This document shows positions 21,490 to 33,899 of a stretch of DNA of 64,000 nt, piece after piece (the first letter of the stretch is position 1; each line of letters opens with the position of its first letter). The notes under the pieces were generated by a model. It saw nothing but the letters and a program-made list of their open reading frames with translations, searched no databases and was not told the origin of the DNA. Made by a program: the position numbers and the translations under genes. The stretch is from Talinum fruticosum. Lineage: Eukaryota > Streptophyta > Magnoliopsida > Caryophyllales > Talinaceae. The stretch covers positions 248,001 to 312,000 of the forward strand of contig JAITYX010000122.1 in NCBI GenBank assembly GCA_021018815.1, in the 5' to 3' direction.

Positions 21490-23379
21490 CCTTCTTCCTA
21501 AGAAAGTACTTGGAACATATGTGGTAAAAGCCTTGTGAATCTCATTAAGGATTGTTTCAAGAACCCCGATAATGTTAGGATGATTAATGAGACCTTCATC
21601 TCGCCTCATTCCTAAGAAACCTGAATATGTGAAAGACCTTTGCCCTATTAGCCGCTGCAATACCTCCTATAAGGTCTTGTCCAAAATTTTTGTCAACCAT
21701 ATTGAACCATACTTGTCTAATATTGTTAACCCGAGCACAATCTAGCTTTGTTCGGGATGCCAAATCACGGACAATATCCTTTTAGCCAAGGAACTTGCTT
21801 TTCATATTAGCAAGGGCAAAACCAAATCTTTGGCCCTCAAAGTGGATCTTTCTAAGGCTTATGACACACTTGAATAAGATTTTATTAGAGATACATTTTT
21901 TTATTTTTAAATTTCCAATCAAGCTGGTCAAAATCATCATGGGTTGTATCACTACACCCAGTTTTAGAATTTTATGGAAAGGAAACCCCGGGAATCTGTT
22001 TATGGCCATCTAGAGGGATTAGGTAAGGGGATCCTCTGTTCCCATATATCTTTGTCCTTTTCCTTGAAATACTTGTCGAGGATGATTGAGAAAAAAGTTG
22101 TCACTTGGCTGTTGGAAACCAATCAAAATTAAAGGTCTAAAGTTTTTCTCATGCTTTTTATGCGGATGATGTAGTTTTGTTTGGTCAAGCTGACTTTGAT
22201 TCACTTAAAGTCATGTCCGAAACCCCGGAGGCCTTTGGTGTTGCCTCTGGTCTTAAGATCAATAGGGATAAGTCTAGAGTCATCTTCCCCAAATCCCTTC
22301 ATCACGGACATCGAAGAATCTTAGTTGCCTCTATATGATGCGCTGCCTCCATTAACTTTGGGAAGTACTTAAGAGTTCCCATTTCTCACCATCTTCTTAA
22401 GCATAATGATTTCTCCAACATGCTTGAGAACTTTAGGGCCAAACTTGCTTAGTGTCGGACTAAATTCATTAATTTGGCTATAAGAGTCGCTCTCATCAAA
22501 TCGGTTCTATCATCTTTACCTATTTACCATATGCAAACCTCCCTCCTACCTAAGAGGACAAGTGGATGAGTTGCATAAAGGGACTAGAAGGTTCCTATGG
22601 AATAAAGTTGATATCCTTCACTATCTTCCTAGAGTCCATGGGCATTCATTATTAATAACAAATCTAAAGGAGGATTAGAATGTTCCTATGGAATAAAGCT
22701 CAACATCGGCTATCATTGGCGGGAGGACAAGAAGAGGTACCTGGATACTGATGTGCTTCAAACTGCAAGCAATTTATGGTTCTTTGGTGTTACTTGGAGC
22801 TATCTATGGAGGGGACAAATTGATCGCCATGATGGAAGATCTAAAAGAGCCTCTCTTCAAAGCATGGGAGTATAGCATTCCTACGATTGAGGTGAACCTA
22901 GAGGCACAAACAATCCAACGGCTTAGTCGGGTTGGCGAGTCAAGTAACTTGGAACCTATAAACTATGTTGTTGAGTAGATTAAAAGGCTTCTCCGGAAGC
23001 AGTGGACCATTAAGTTCAATCACGTTATCAAGTAGGTGAATCTTGCAGCCTCTATCCTTTCTGTATTGAATGTTGACCAAATACGCATGCATACTTTTCC
23101 CCGTCCGCAAGCTAAATGGATCCTTAAAGTTCATGCTGAAGCCCTGAAAATATATGATTGCCTCCACCTCCAACATGATTTGTTGGAAGACATCACTGTT
23201 TAGCGTTTCTGTTTAGGATGGGTAGTTCTACCCTTGCTGCTCTTCTATTTTGGTGTTGTTAGCCTGGCGTGGGCTTTTTGCTGTGGCCTGATGGGATGCC
23301 ACTTTTCTGACATGGTCTGTACTTGAACTGATTTATTTTCAATGTTATGAGTTCCTCTTTCTTCCAAAAAAAAAAAAAA
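21490..23379 (+). pseudogene. LINE reverse transcriptase and 3' end
   Basis: The frame, with shifts, gives VRMINETFIS, PISRCNTSYKVLSKIFVNHIEP, ALKVDLSKAYD, TPSFRILWKGNPG and the catalytic FYADDVVLFGQAD (YADD at 22159-22170). In the GIRQGDPL block the Gln codon is TAA (22024-22026). Later residues include ASGLKINRDKSRVIF and RVALIKSVLSSLPIYHMQ (thumb). Beyond about 22560 the text is corrupt, with gttcctatggaataaag occurring twice about 95 bases apart. A 3' UTR and an A14 tail close it. Confidence 0.88.
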
Positions 23380-24138
23380 GGACACTCCTATGCATGCACA
23401 TACAATTTACTTGCGTCAATCCTCAAACACTCAATGGTAAGGCAATGGCAATTTATCTTTCAAAAACCCAATTCGCCCCAGTCAGCCTCATCTCAATTCT
23501 TTGTCATCTAATCCATTCCACAGTCACATTATGAATGCTCTCTCATACGCCTAGTCATCCTGGCATGCTGTAATCAAGTTCACTGAATGATTTAAAAGCA
23601 AAAAAACCTAGTTAAAAGCGTGTAAATTCAAGGTATGGTTAACCTTAAATTAAAAAAATACATCAAAACATGGAAAGTTGGAATGAAAATCAAACTGCTT
23701 TTCTTGCAGAATTAATGCCCTCTTATGAAATTAATAGACAATTTAAGAAGCTGGGATTGATAACAAAGAACTTTGACAACAGAGAGGATATGCGAGTGGA
23801 GAATATAGGCCAGGGGACTGTGGGAAGCGTTATTATCCAGTCACAGAAAAAAAACTCATGAGTTTGAGTTTAATTAGAAAATAAAAATATTATTATTTTC
23901 TGGGGATTTATTGTTATATGGAATATATATTTATCAGGCAAAATTTCATATATAAATTGAAAAAAGATAATGCTTGTCCATCGCACTAAGAGTGCGTAAA
24001 ACTATAACCAAATTCATACCGTAACCAACCATTGGGAGCAATTTAGATTTAGAGACCGTTATTTTCTTTTTGGGAATTACATCCATATAAATATATCAAA
24101 ACAATTCTTTATATAAGATGCTACTAATTTAACTATTC

Positions 24139-24189
<51 letters not shown>

Positions 24190-24718
24190 CAAAATAAATT
24201 TTATATTCTAGTTGCCACATGTCACTCTAACATAATCTATTTTTTCCATTGTTTTTACACTCATTATTAGAAGAGCCTTGAAATATTACTTCGATTTCCT
24301 TTTAGTATCTCCAATGTTATTTTTTTGCTCTACCAAATTTTTTTTTTAAATATACAAAATAAAAGATTTTGATTTTCAATATGAAAATGAAAAGTGAAAA
24401 GGTACACATAAATTATTGTAAAAAAATTCTAGTTTCCAAGAAGATATACATAATTTAAAGATTAAAATAATATAATTATAGATTCATTCATCGCATACAT
24501 CGTTAAGGCAAGTTTTTTAAAAAAATAAACCAATAATTATCTAACAAAAAAATTTATTTGTGCCAAACATGGTTGAGGTTTTCCTTATGTATATTTGTTA
24601 CATTTACGTGTTAGCAGTTATGAGCCATTACAATTAGCGGTTATAAATTATGGTTAAGTATAACGATCATGAGCGATTACGGTTAGTAATTAGCGGTTGT
24701 GGTTTATGTTTAGCTTTT
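23380..24718. other. Intergenic, AT-rich
   Basis: No gene recognised. It holds an AT microsatellite at 24140-24184. From about 24600 it contains degenerate repeats of a motif like GCGGTTATGAGC. Confidence 0.5.
24140..24184. repeat. (AT)n microsatellite
   Basis: About 22 units in intergenic DNA. Confidence 0.96.
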
Positions 24719-24766
24719 ATGGGCCTATTCAAAATGGTAGATAAAATGAACAGAAATAATTAGTCT

Positions 24767-24850
<84 letters not shown>

Positions 24851-24926
24851 TTTAAACATAAACAAGTAGAAATAAATAGAAAACAGAAACAGATATTTGT
24901 ATTTATGTAAATTTGAATAGGCCTAT
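24719..24926. mobile_element. Small MITE with a (TAA)n core
   Basis: The ends are inverted repeats (gggcctattcaaaat, and aggcctattcaaatt read from the right). The centre is a TAA microsatellite (about 24769-24849). Related text with Ttatgttcatttctattc-type words occurs at 44270-44430 and 45350-45490. No clear target duplication. Confidence 0.5.
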
Positions 24927-25105
24927 ATAAGTGTCTACTAGTGGTAATGAGTTTTTAAGATATCATTATTGATAATATTCCTTCTATATTTCACAATAAC
25001 GAATATTGGTCAATAAAGAATATTTAAAAATTTTCTTGGTCAATAAAGAATATTTAAAAAAAATTTATATTATTTTTTATATGGTAATGGTCAATCATTT
25101 AACTA

Positions 25106-25109
<4 letters not shown>

Positions 25110-25158
<49 letters not shown>
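25110..25158. repeat. (TAA)n microsatellite
   Basis: About 16 units, followed by more of the degenerate GGTTATGAGC-like repeats (25160-25330). Confidence 0.96.
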
Positions 25159-28100
25159 CAACAATTAAGAGGTTATGATTAACGGTTGTGACGATCATAG
25201 TGGTTTCCAACCGTAGTCGGCGAGTTATGATTAACGAGTTAGCGATTACTAACTGGTATGAATTGTTATGGTTAACAATTAGTGGTTATGAGCTACTACC
25301 GAGCATTAGCAATTATGAGCGTTGTTATACACTCTAAAACGAATATGTCTTTTATAATTTAGAGTAAATTCTCTAAAATTGTTTAGAATACTTTATTAAG
25401 TTTTTATTAAAAGGTAAACAATACATCCTAAGTAACTTTCTATTAATGACTTTTTTTCCTATCATATCATCATGCAAATAGAAAGTAAATCCATATGTTA
25501 TGTAGCATCCTACACCATCGTGGATTTGATATGTTAGCTAAAATTGGGCAAGCCAATCAACTGCATCGTTGACTTCTTTGAATAATGGGAAACTTCTACC
25601 TTAGCACATGAGTATGGATAGGTACATGAAGGCATATTTAGGGGGAAAATCTTTAAAAGTCACTAACACTTAACTATTCTAAAAAATCACTAAAGTTTAA
25701 ATATTTATAGGGTTTAATTAATCACCAAATTAAAATAGTGAAATGCACGCTTCACCATTGCACATAATCTTGCTCCATGGGGACAAATGTATTAGTAAAA
25801 AGGAAAAAAATGTTGCCATTGAACTCACAATCTAAGGGACAGGTGTTAAAGATATCGACAGGTACTAATATTTATAAAATAATTATATTGTATTTACTTC
25901 CCAACCATGCCACATATAGTTTTGTAAAGTGTTGGAAAATATATTAAAGATCATTTAAATTTTGAGGGAGAAAGTGTAAGGTTTCAAGTGTGAAAGATCA
26001 CCTTATTAAAGATATTGTTTACCCGGTTTTATAAAGATTGCTCATGATTTTGGCAAAAATACCCCAAGATACGATAAGTCTTATGTGTTCTTTGAAAAGC
26101 AAGTTCAAAAAAACACCATTTAAATTTTCATTAGAAAAACTCCATAATTTTCAGAGACAAAGAGAAGAGAGAATAAATGAATATTCTGCATCGAAGCAAA
26201 ATTCTTATATATCTTAATTAGTTAATTAATTAATCAATTAGTTCAATCCTTTAATAACCACCTTTGACAAAATTATCATTTGAAAGTTATTTTGGTCCAT
26301 TTGTATAAGAGGAATCGAAGCAAATCATCAGCTAGTAGAGATAGCATTTGCTTGCCAGTATCACTATCAGCACCATTGCTGCGGTGTAGACCTTGGTGGC
26401 CAGAAATGTTGCCACGGTTTGCACCACTACCTATGGTTGTGTGTGTGGCTACCAATTTTCACTGGCAGACTATTGCTACTCCTTGCTACGACCTGTGATT
26501 GCCTAGAGACCACCTGTGGTGGCCAAGAAGCCAACCGTGGTGGTGATTTAGTCAATCTTCTATGCTCATAGCTCTAAAATGCCGAGTCTAACACCGAATT
26601 TGAGTGTATTTATTTACATTTAACTCTCTTATTCTCAGCTATCTCAAATAACAATTATATAACAATCTCTCGCTAGTTGTATTTGAGACATGTCCTTAGA
26701 ATATGTTGGGTTTGATTATGTTCAGTTATTATATTTAATTAATTATTTTTTTCTTTTCATGTACATAGAATTCACAGAAAGACAAAGGCAAAGAGTGTTG
26801 AATTATCCTATGAAGATTGCTTGTGGTAGCATAAAAAAAGACCACCAAAGAATAGTGCTAATGAATTAGCAATGTTTATGATGTTGTTATTTCTTTTGGC
26901 TGTTGCTATATTACTGAGATTTCAATAACTTCTCTCTATCAACCACTCAAACAACCCTAAATAGTTTTAGAAAACTCTTAATTATCCTCCCATAACTTTT
27001 CCTATGTTTTTTCTCTTTTTTGGCTTATATACAGTTATTTTTGTGATATTAGCAACGTGTCATATTCAAATCAAATTTTTGTGATTAATTGAACTTTATA
27101 GTAAAGATTAGTAATTTTTAAACCCAATTTAAACTTTGATGATTTTTAGGACACTAAAGTAAAGTTGAGTAACTTTTTAAAAATTTTTTGTATTAAGGAC
27201 AGGTAAAATTTTGTCCAACCTGATACCAAAATTTGTGTGTCACAGAAAATAGGATTATTAATTTCTTTTGAATTTTATTTTTTGACACAAGATTCTTCCT
27301 AACTCTGTTATTTAAATCCAACTTTAACATAAATTTGGACATGTCTGATTTATCTATTTTAGGAAAAAGGAATATCATCATATATATTTTGTCCGAATTT
27401 TAGACCTCCAATTTAACAGACCCAGATTTAACCCCAATTCCAATTTTTTGCCATCTCTAAGCATCTTAATTAAGCACTTGAATCTCCCATAATTTCTTAA
27501 TTTTTCCAATACTAAAAACTCATAAACCTCTGAAAAAGCAGCAAAACTTATAAACCTCTGAAAAAAGGCAGCTTTCACTCAGAAGTCATTATGCAAGAGT
27601 AAGGTTATATATATATATATATAAATCCCGACTCACTCAAGATATCGTTTGTTTTTTAATCTGCAACGTGTTGAAAAGGAAACCAGAACCCAAACCTCTT
27701 CTACATGATGCCAAATTTTATAAGAACAATTTTGATTAAAAAGTTATTAAACCAGAGCCTTTCCACTAGTTTCAGGATGCACACAACTTTGACAACTCTA
27801 TGCTCGGGCCTTCAGGCCTACCTAAATGTCGCCATGAAGCACGTTAATGTTGAACCCGATTTGAAATTAACTTGATCCAAGTGACCACTTCACCCTATGA
27901 GATGTAAACTGGTAAATGTCAAAATCAAAGCTTTAACTTTGTAGTGGACTGTTTTGGAGTTTCTGACAATATCAGCATAAAATCTATTGGAAGGTTGAAG
28001 GAGGCATCCATCAAATCCAGGTGAAAGCTGCCATCAACAAATTACCTTTTCTTGCTCATCTACTGGCGCTCTAGACTAGAAGGTAAAAACTGCTAAAATT

Positions 28101-28230
28101 TGACTGGATAAAGAAGAGTAATGATAGAAAGCTTTAACACATCAAACATGGTATTTGAATCTTCTCATCTAACCTCAATTTCAACTTTCAACCTGTACCT
28201 AAAAAACCTCGCTTACATTTTTTGATCTTT
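25159..28230. other. Intergenic, AT-rich, no gene recognised
   Basis: Short frames only. On the minus strand near 25530-25620 a stretch reads FKEVNDAVDWLAQF, like the end of a plant LINE RNase H domain, but it is too short to call. A GC-moderate island at 26280-26560 has no recognisable product. A short TA tract lies at 27606-27623. Confidence 0.5.
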
Positions 28231-28453
28231 TTACACCCCGGGGGCTTCAATCCAATGCATAATTAGACCTAACCCTATAAAACCAATGCAGAAAAACCCG
28301 GGGAAAGTTTTCTGAAATCTCACCACAGCTAAATGGCATTGGCATATGTACAAGACGTAAACAATTCCAAAGGAGGAGAATCTCCTGTTTTGAGCCTGAA
28401 AGTGTAATCTATTTCCACAGAAGTTCCATTGAATCTTTGCCAAACCTCTAAGG

Positions 28454-31400
28454 CTAAGAATTTGTACTTCTGTTGTCACTTGGAGTGGCATTTGGGAATG
28501 AAATATGCTTAGGGGGTGGCCACTGTATACGGTCAGGTGGGCACGGTAGAGGAACTGGTTGAGCAATGAAGGTTGGGACATCTTCTCCAGGCATCACCAC
28601 TGAGACTTCTTTGGAGTAAACATTCATCTGAAAAACAATGAAATTAGTAACACCACAAAGAAAAACAATGAAATTTTCTAGGTTTGGCTTGTGACCTAAA
28701 GAAAGGGAAGCATCCACAATGAAGACAGCCACAAATACCAACATATTTGAATATGAACCCAGTATCTAGTACAGACACCGGAGACTTCATCACACTGCTG
28801 AGTGCTAAACTAGTTGACTCCAACAGGAAGCACCCAGAGAGAAACATTCATCAGAAAATGCTAAATAGAACCATATACGATATCATGCGTGCAAATGTAG
28901 ATTTGAAAAACTTATAATGGATATCAATTAAACAACTGAAGCCCACGTGAGGTAACTTGATTTTAAGCCAAAACCAAATAGGCGCTAATATGAACTCAAC
29001 TAGCAATAGATTTTCCTAACTAATTTTGATTGCATTTTCTTGGCAAGCTTATTGAATTTATCTGTTGTGAACTTGACAACAATGGCATTCATAACAAGTT
29101 TGGCTATCAGTGATTTTTGTGTTTACAGTGCAATGCTTAATGCAAAATCAAGGTATTACGCATTCTGCACTATGAGCAAATACTCTTCCGCAAAACAGCT
29201 GTCAGCAATCCATTATGATTCGTTTTCTAGAATTCTCCTTACACAGGGTAGTATGTTAAAAAAATAGCAAAAATCCACACACAACAAGATGACGGAAGAT
29301 CAATACTTTTACTATCTCTGAGTCCCTTAAGATCCATGAAGGCTTACTAGTGGATGACAAGAAAGTACACCCTGCCATTGCAGCTAAGAACTAGATATTG
29401 TTCGTTGTGTCAGAGATGAAACCATCACATTTGTTGTTTTCATATTAAAAAAGGACCAAGTGGATACACTATAAATTATATGTATTACAAATAAACATTA
29501 TAGTGTTTAGCTAGTGATTAACCAATCTATACCTTGGGCACCTGGTGCATGAATACAACTGTTCAAACATTTCTATTCTCCTTTTGGGGTCAAAATGGAA
29601 GAACACATAATATCACGTAAGGGTGTTCATGCAAATTGGGGAGGGGGTAAGAACTAAGAAGTATAACCCTCCAACCAGAATGGTATTTCAACATCATAGT
29701 TATATGCTCCTTTAACTTCTATGATCCAATTTAATTAATTATTGAAAAATAATCTATCCAAAAGTAAAAGATATACCAAGATTCTACTTTTTGTTTTTTG
29801 ATTTAGAAGTTGTAGGAGGAGCAACCAAGCTAGGCAAACAATATTATCAATCCATGCTAATTATGAAATTAAACAACAGTAGACTTCAAATCTGGTCAAA
29901 CACTTTACTTTCATCATAATGGCACACCGAAAGGCAGTGTTCTAAGTTGATTAACAAAAATGAGGCTGACAAGACCTTGAGATCTTAATGACAAATTTAT
30001 TAGCTAGACAAAGAAAGAGACAGAGCAGGCAAGATTGAAACCAATGATGAACTCTAGTGTTTCATCCTAATACCTATTTAAGTAAAAAAAAATAAAAAGA
30101 GCCCTAAAAGAAGAGAACACAACGCTTAGCTTGCCCATGAAGAAAGCACTTTGAGTAAATGAGAAAACTATTAGTATTAGGACACAAGTCATGTGGGGCA
30201 TCACATCATATGCACCAATGTGTAAATGTAACCCATGGGCCATGTCCCAGTGAGCTCTGCCATTTTGGTAGGGTTCAACCTTGAGTGGAAATAAGTAGTG
30301 ATAACCAACTAATAGGCCCATTGGGCTGCCTATAACCTCAACATTCAGCAGACAATGAGGTTGTTGAGCCATTACTTTTAACCAAGGAAGGTGAAGAAAA
30401 TCCAAAACAGAATTCAAGTCACCACATGTGGGGATTTTGACAAAATGGGAATGCAAATATGCAAATGACATAAGCTTCCAGTATCCATAAATGCAAGGCT
30501 CCATCCATTCATGCAGCCTTGGGTAACAAACGACATGTCATAGTATACTCAATACTGGGTGACTACTGGCTTCAGCCTTGTACCTGGGATTTTGGGATTT
30601 TGTCAAAGCAAATGTTTATGGCAGAAAATGTTCTTTATTAGAATTTGAGGGACCAGGGGGCAATAATGTCTTCAAAAATTGAATCATCATCCTTTTTCTC
30701 TTTCCTATTCTTTTTCTCTTTCCCTTTTTTCTGTTGGGTAGAAAGCAATCATCAGTCCAGATAGGTCCAGTACTACCATGTCACCCCATGTGAATTATGC
30801 AAATGAAAAGGCAACCTAGCTATATTATTATACTACAAATGAAAAGATGGAATGAGCAAAGTAGATGAAATCGCAGAGATGATATGATAACAGTAAGGAA
30901 GGACAGCATCAGCATGCAAGAAGAACTTCTTAATTTATGTAAAAGCTCATTCTGCATAATGAACCATCAGAGAGGCAGCCTATTGTGTTTTGCATAATTG
31001 TCCTGCTGGCCTCTTTCCACAAAACATGACAATTTCCTTAAGTGTGGTCTTTTGTTTTTCTTTTTCCAACCTTTTCCTGTTTAGTATTAGCAAGACTGTA
31101 GGGAGTATTAAAGAAAATCTCAGTACAAAAGAGGCTAAAAGATTAGCAAAGCACAAAAATGTTGCCTAAATTTTCAGAAATTTTTAATCTCCTGTAATAA
31201 CTTGAGGATGGTTACTAATCTTGTTATTATCTTCATGCTTGAAGGTACTGTATGAAGAACTCAACTGAAATTACTTTCCCAATACCCAGAAAAGTAGTCA
31301 CCTTGATTCCTACATAGCAAGGGCAAAATCAACAAAAACTCCTTAAACAGTAGAGACAACTTACACAGCAAAAAAGGGGCAGCAAAAATTTCCCAGAGCA

Positions 31401-31824
31401 AACGAAAGCAATCCACCAAAAGAGAGAAAAAGAAAGAAATACTTTTACACATTACTGTGTTTACCAAATTTCCCAAACTCTAAAACATAAACTCATTCAG
31501 GCAAAAGATCAAACAAGTAAAAGACTGACCAAAAAGGCTGAAAAATCTCACCTTAGGAGAAGGGTAACCAAGCTTCGGATGAAAACCCACTTGAGATTCA
31601 ATGTCTCGCCGGCCGGATGGCGACATTTCCGGCGAGTTTGGCCGGAGAAACCTCTCAAAAATGGCCATAACGAGGAACATTGAGATGAGGATGGCAGTGG
31701 CAACAAACCCAAAAGAAACTGCGTTTACGGAGCTATCAAATTGCCTCCAATTGTCTTCTGATCTCTCCACATTTAGCGGCGGAGACCCACTTGGCTGCCA
31801 TGCCCAACTTCCCTTTTCCGCCAT
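28454..31824 (-). CDS. Conserved plant single-pass membrane protein, function unknown (two exons)
   Basis: Exon 1 (31824-31552) encodes 91 residues from MAEKGSWAWQPSG to GYPSPK; exon 2 (28627-28454) encodes 57 residues from MNVYSKEVSVVMPG to a TAG. The intron (31551-28628) has a GTGAG donor and a TTTTTCAG acceptor and falls between codons, so the 148-residue frame is exact. Residues 35-60 (AVSFGFVATAILISMFLVMA) form one membrane helix, followed by a basic segment (FERFLRP) and a loop with DIESQVGFHPK. The tail has MPGEDVPTFIAQPVPLPCPP, a proline-rich block. I recall plant proteins of this layout annotated only as uncharacterised or hydroxyproline-rich; no biochemical role is known to me. The long intron, splice sites and undamaged frame support a real gene. 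Confidence 0.85.
28628..31551 (-). other. Intron of the membrane-protein gene
   Basis: 2924 bp with GT-AG ends. No transposon ends were recognised. It contains a 145-codon open frame on the minus strand (30067-30504) with no recognisable domain, best treated as chance. An alternative 3' exon cannot be excluded. Confidence 0.75.
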
Positions 31825-31930
31825 TGAAGCTTCTCAAATTATACCCACCAAGCAGAAGAAGCTTCTAACTTTGTTTCTTAACAGAAAAATCTAGCTCTGG
31901 TTTCTTGTAATCAAGCTGTCAATGGTAATC

Positions 31931-31932
<2 letters not shown>

Positions 31933-31962
<30 letters not shown>
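31933..31962 (-). promoter_or_regulatory. CT-repeat leader upstream of the membrane-protein gene
   Basis: Read on the minus strand it is about 15 CT units, 110 bases upstream of the start codon. Such CT tracts are common in plant 5' leaders and near transcription starts. A second CT-rich block lies at 32049-32072. Confidence 0.5.
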
Positions 31963-31967
<5 letters not shown>

Positions 31968-32041
31968 AATTGAAAAGGGAAGGAGCTTGGGAATTTGGAT
32001 AAATGGTGAAGAGTTCAAGGCTTGTGATGCTTTGTTTACTC

Positions 32042-32049
32042 CTATAATA
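32042..32049 (-). promoter_or_regulatory. Possible TATA box of the membrane-protein gene
   Basis: The minus strand reads TATTATAG about 220 bases upstream of the ATG and upstream of the CT leader, a plausible position for a core promoter. No other evidence. Confidence 0.35.
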
Positions 32050-32074
32050 GAGAGGAGAGGAGAGGAGAGAGAAA

Positions 32075-33189
32075 AGTCTGTTACTTGGGTGATTGTCCTG
32101 GGGGCTTCATTTGTTCCTTTCGGAAACTAGAAAATGTGTCTGTCCATGAAATTGTATGCATTTGTTGGCAACTTTTTATTTTTATTTATTTCTTTATGTT
32201 TAATTTTCTTTTTTTATTTGGGGAGGAGGGTTGAAAGTTGTAAATTATAAACTAAGCTAATTCTCTAATCTCTATGCACTTTTTGTATTAATATTAATCA
32301 CCATTTCCAACCAATTCACCATGAAAAGAACTTTCAAATTAAATATTAAATGGGGTAGTTTTAAAGTCCATGGATTATGGTAAAAATGATAGTCTATTTT
32401 TTAAAATTTGAAGTCATACATTGCACTCATTGAATGTCAAATAAGCAATGAAGATGAAAATAATGATGGTTGTTACCTTACCATCCATGAAAACTTATCT
32501 CCATTGTTATTGCTCTTTATTACTCTTTATCACTCCTTACTTGCTTATCTAAAAAGCTTATTACATATTCACTAATATATATTGCCAACATATCTTATTT
32601 ATATTTCATTTTAGATCATTAACTTTGACTAATAATTGTGGGTCTTTTAAAATCATCTATCTACTTCTAAAAATATTTATGGAAGTAAAGGTACATACAT
32701 TTGAATTTTTCAAATCGTGTCAAATTGAAATCTATTATAGACGATGTTGTTGTTGTAAGATTGGCTAATAAACTTATCAATTGATCTTATTTATTTTAAA
32801 CTATTCAAGTAGTTTTTTAAAAAATTTAATGGTGTTTTTATTGTGCATTAAATAATATATAAATCATTAATTGGACTCTAATGAATTTAAAAATATATAT
32901 AGTTGATGCTTATTGTAACTCTACTTCTATATTATTAGACAAAAATATTATTCTTTCCTTAGTACTCCTTGAAACACAAAACCAACGAATGCTTTACTTA
33001 AAGCATCTCTTTTATCATGTTAATGATTCCCCCTCCCCCAATTAATCACTTCTTAGCTCTTTTGTGAATTGTGATGATTCTAAAATATGGTTAGAAATCA
33101 TTCACCAAACTTCAAGCATTCTTCTTCTATCATGGAAGTTTAGAAAGCCAAAGCAAGCCTTTTAATTGGGAGATTTTTTATGAAAAAGA
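32075..33189. other. Intergenic, AT-rich
   Basis: Upstream region of the membrane-protein gene. No gene, RNA or transposon end recognised. Confidence 0.5.
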
Positions 33190-33229
33190 GGGAAATGTTT
33201 TTAATCAATCTCCACATATACGACATAAT

Positions 33230-33490
33230 TCAAACTGGCCGGATCGGATCCCCTAACCAAACCCAAGAACCCGAGTCATATGATTGGAGATGTGCTAAAC
33301 AATAAGTTACCCAATTCCCCTCCTTTTTAACAAAAGAGAAAGTAGTAAATTCTAATAAGTTGCAAATATTAAGAATGTCGTCCACAATGAGACCTAAAGA
33401 TGAGGATAAGGAGACCTTCTTCTTGAGATTCGAAATGAGAGCTAAGAAACCACGTTTGATTTCCACGCTTTTGAATCCTAACTTCACCGG
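33230..33490 (-). pseudogene. LINE C-terminal RNase H remnant
   Basis: The end of a plant LINE RNase H: IVDDILNICNLLEF, then FSFVKKEGNWVTYCLAHL, where the usual N.VAH.LA reads NWVTYCLA. It finishes WLGDPIRPV and stops at 33230. Confidence 0.7.
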
Positions 33491-33899
33491 TTTCGATAGG
33501 GAAAAATGACGAGGCTCTACCTTCTTCTAGCTCCGCACCAAGGAAACCAACGCCACGATGAACGGTAGCATAATAATCGAACCTACACTATCTCGAACTA
33601 CTACCTCTTATCCATGCCCCGATCGCCCAATTGAGTCATATCAAAGTTAAGTTTTACCAACCCTGCGCTAGGTGGCTTCCATATTCTCGAGCCACGGTCC
33701 GCCATTTTTGCGGTATAGCTTTCGTACCCATGCACTAAGCCAACGGCCTTTTTAGCCATCGAATCTAACCGCACTCAGCCCCCTCCAAACATAGCTTTGT
33801 TCCTGGCCGACAAAACCCCCACACCACTGCCACAAAATCTTCCCACTCTCCGTGCCTCAAGAGCTCCTTCACCCAAAAAACACGTTCCATATGTGAGGC

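Larger units (their letters stand above)
8360..23379 (+). mobile_element. L1-type LINE, split by nested insertions
   Basis: A plus-strand LINE is spread over two blocks. Block one is 8360-8570 plus 9130-9180; block two is 21485-23379. Pieces of its protein join across both insertions: FTSNPQRFNS and EEEIGTHCF before the hAT-like element, LNPTKSSDPDGLHVL after it, and then FFLRKYLEHMW resuming at about 21490. The second block contains fingers, palm and the YADD motif and ends with a poly(A) run at 23366-23379. The 5' part was removed or separated by the gypsy element, whose LTR abuts at 8359. Many stops make it dead. A 5' end and target duplication are not visible. Confidence 0.85.

Noticed and set aside
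28231..28581. 116-codon minus-strand frame overlapping exon 2
   Set aside because: It is an alternative frame through exon 2 and the 3' UTR; the spliced frame is supported by the junction.
30067..30504. 145-codon open frame on the minus strand
   Set aside because: It is within the intron of the membrane-protein gene, has no domain or codon bias I recognise, and is most likely chance.
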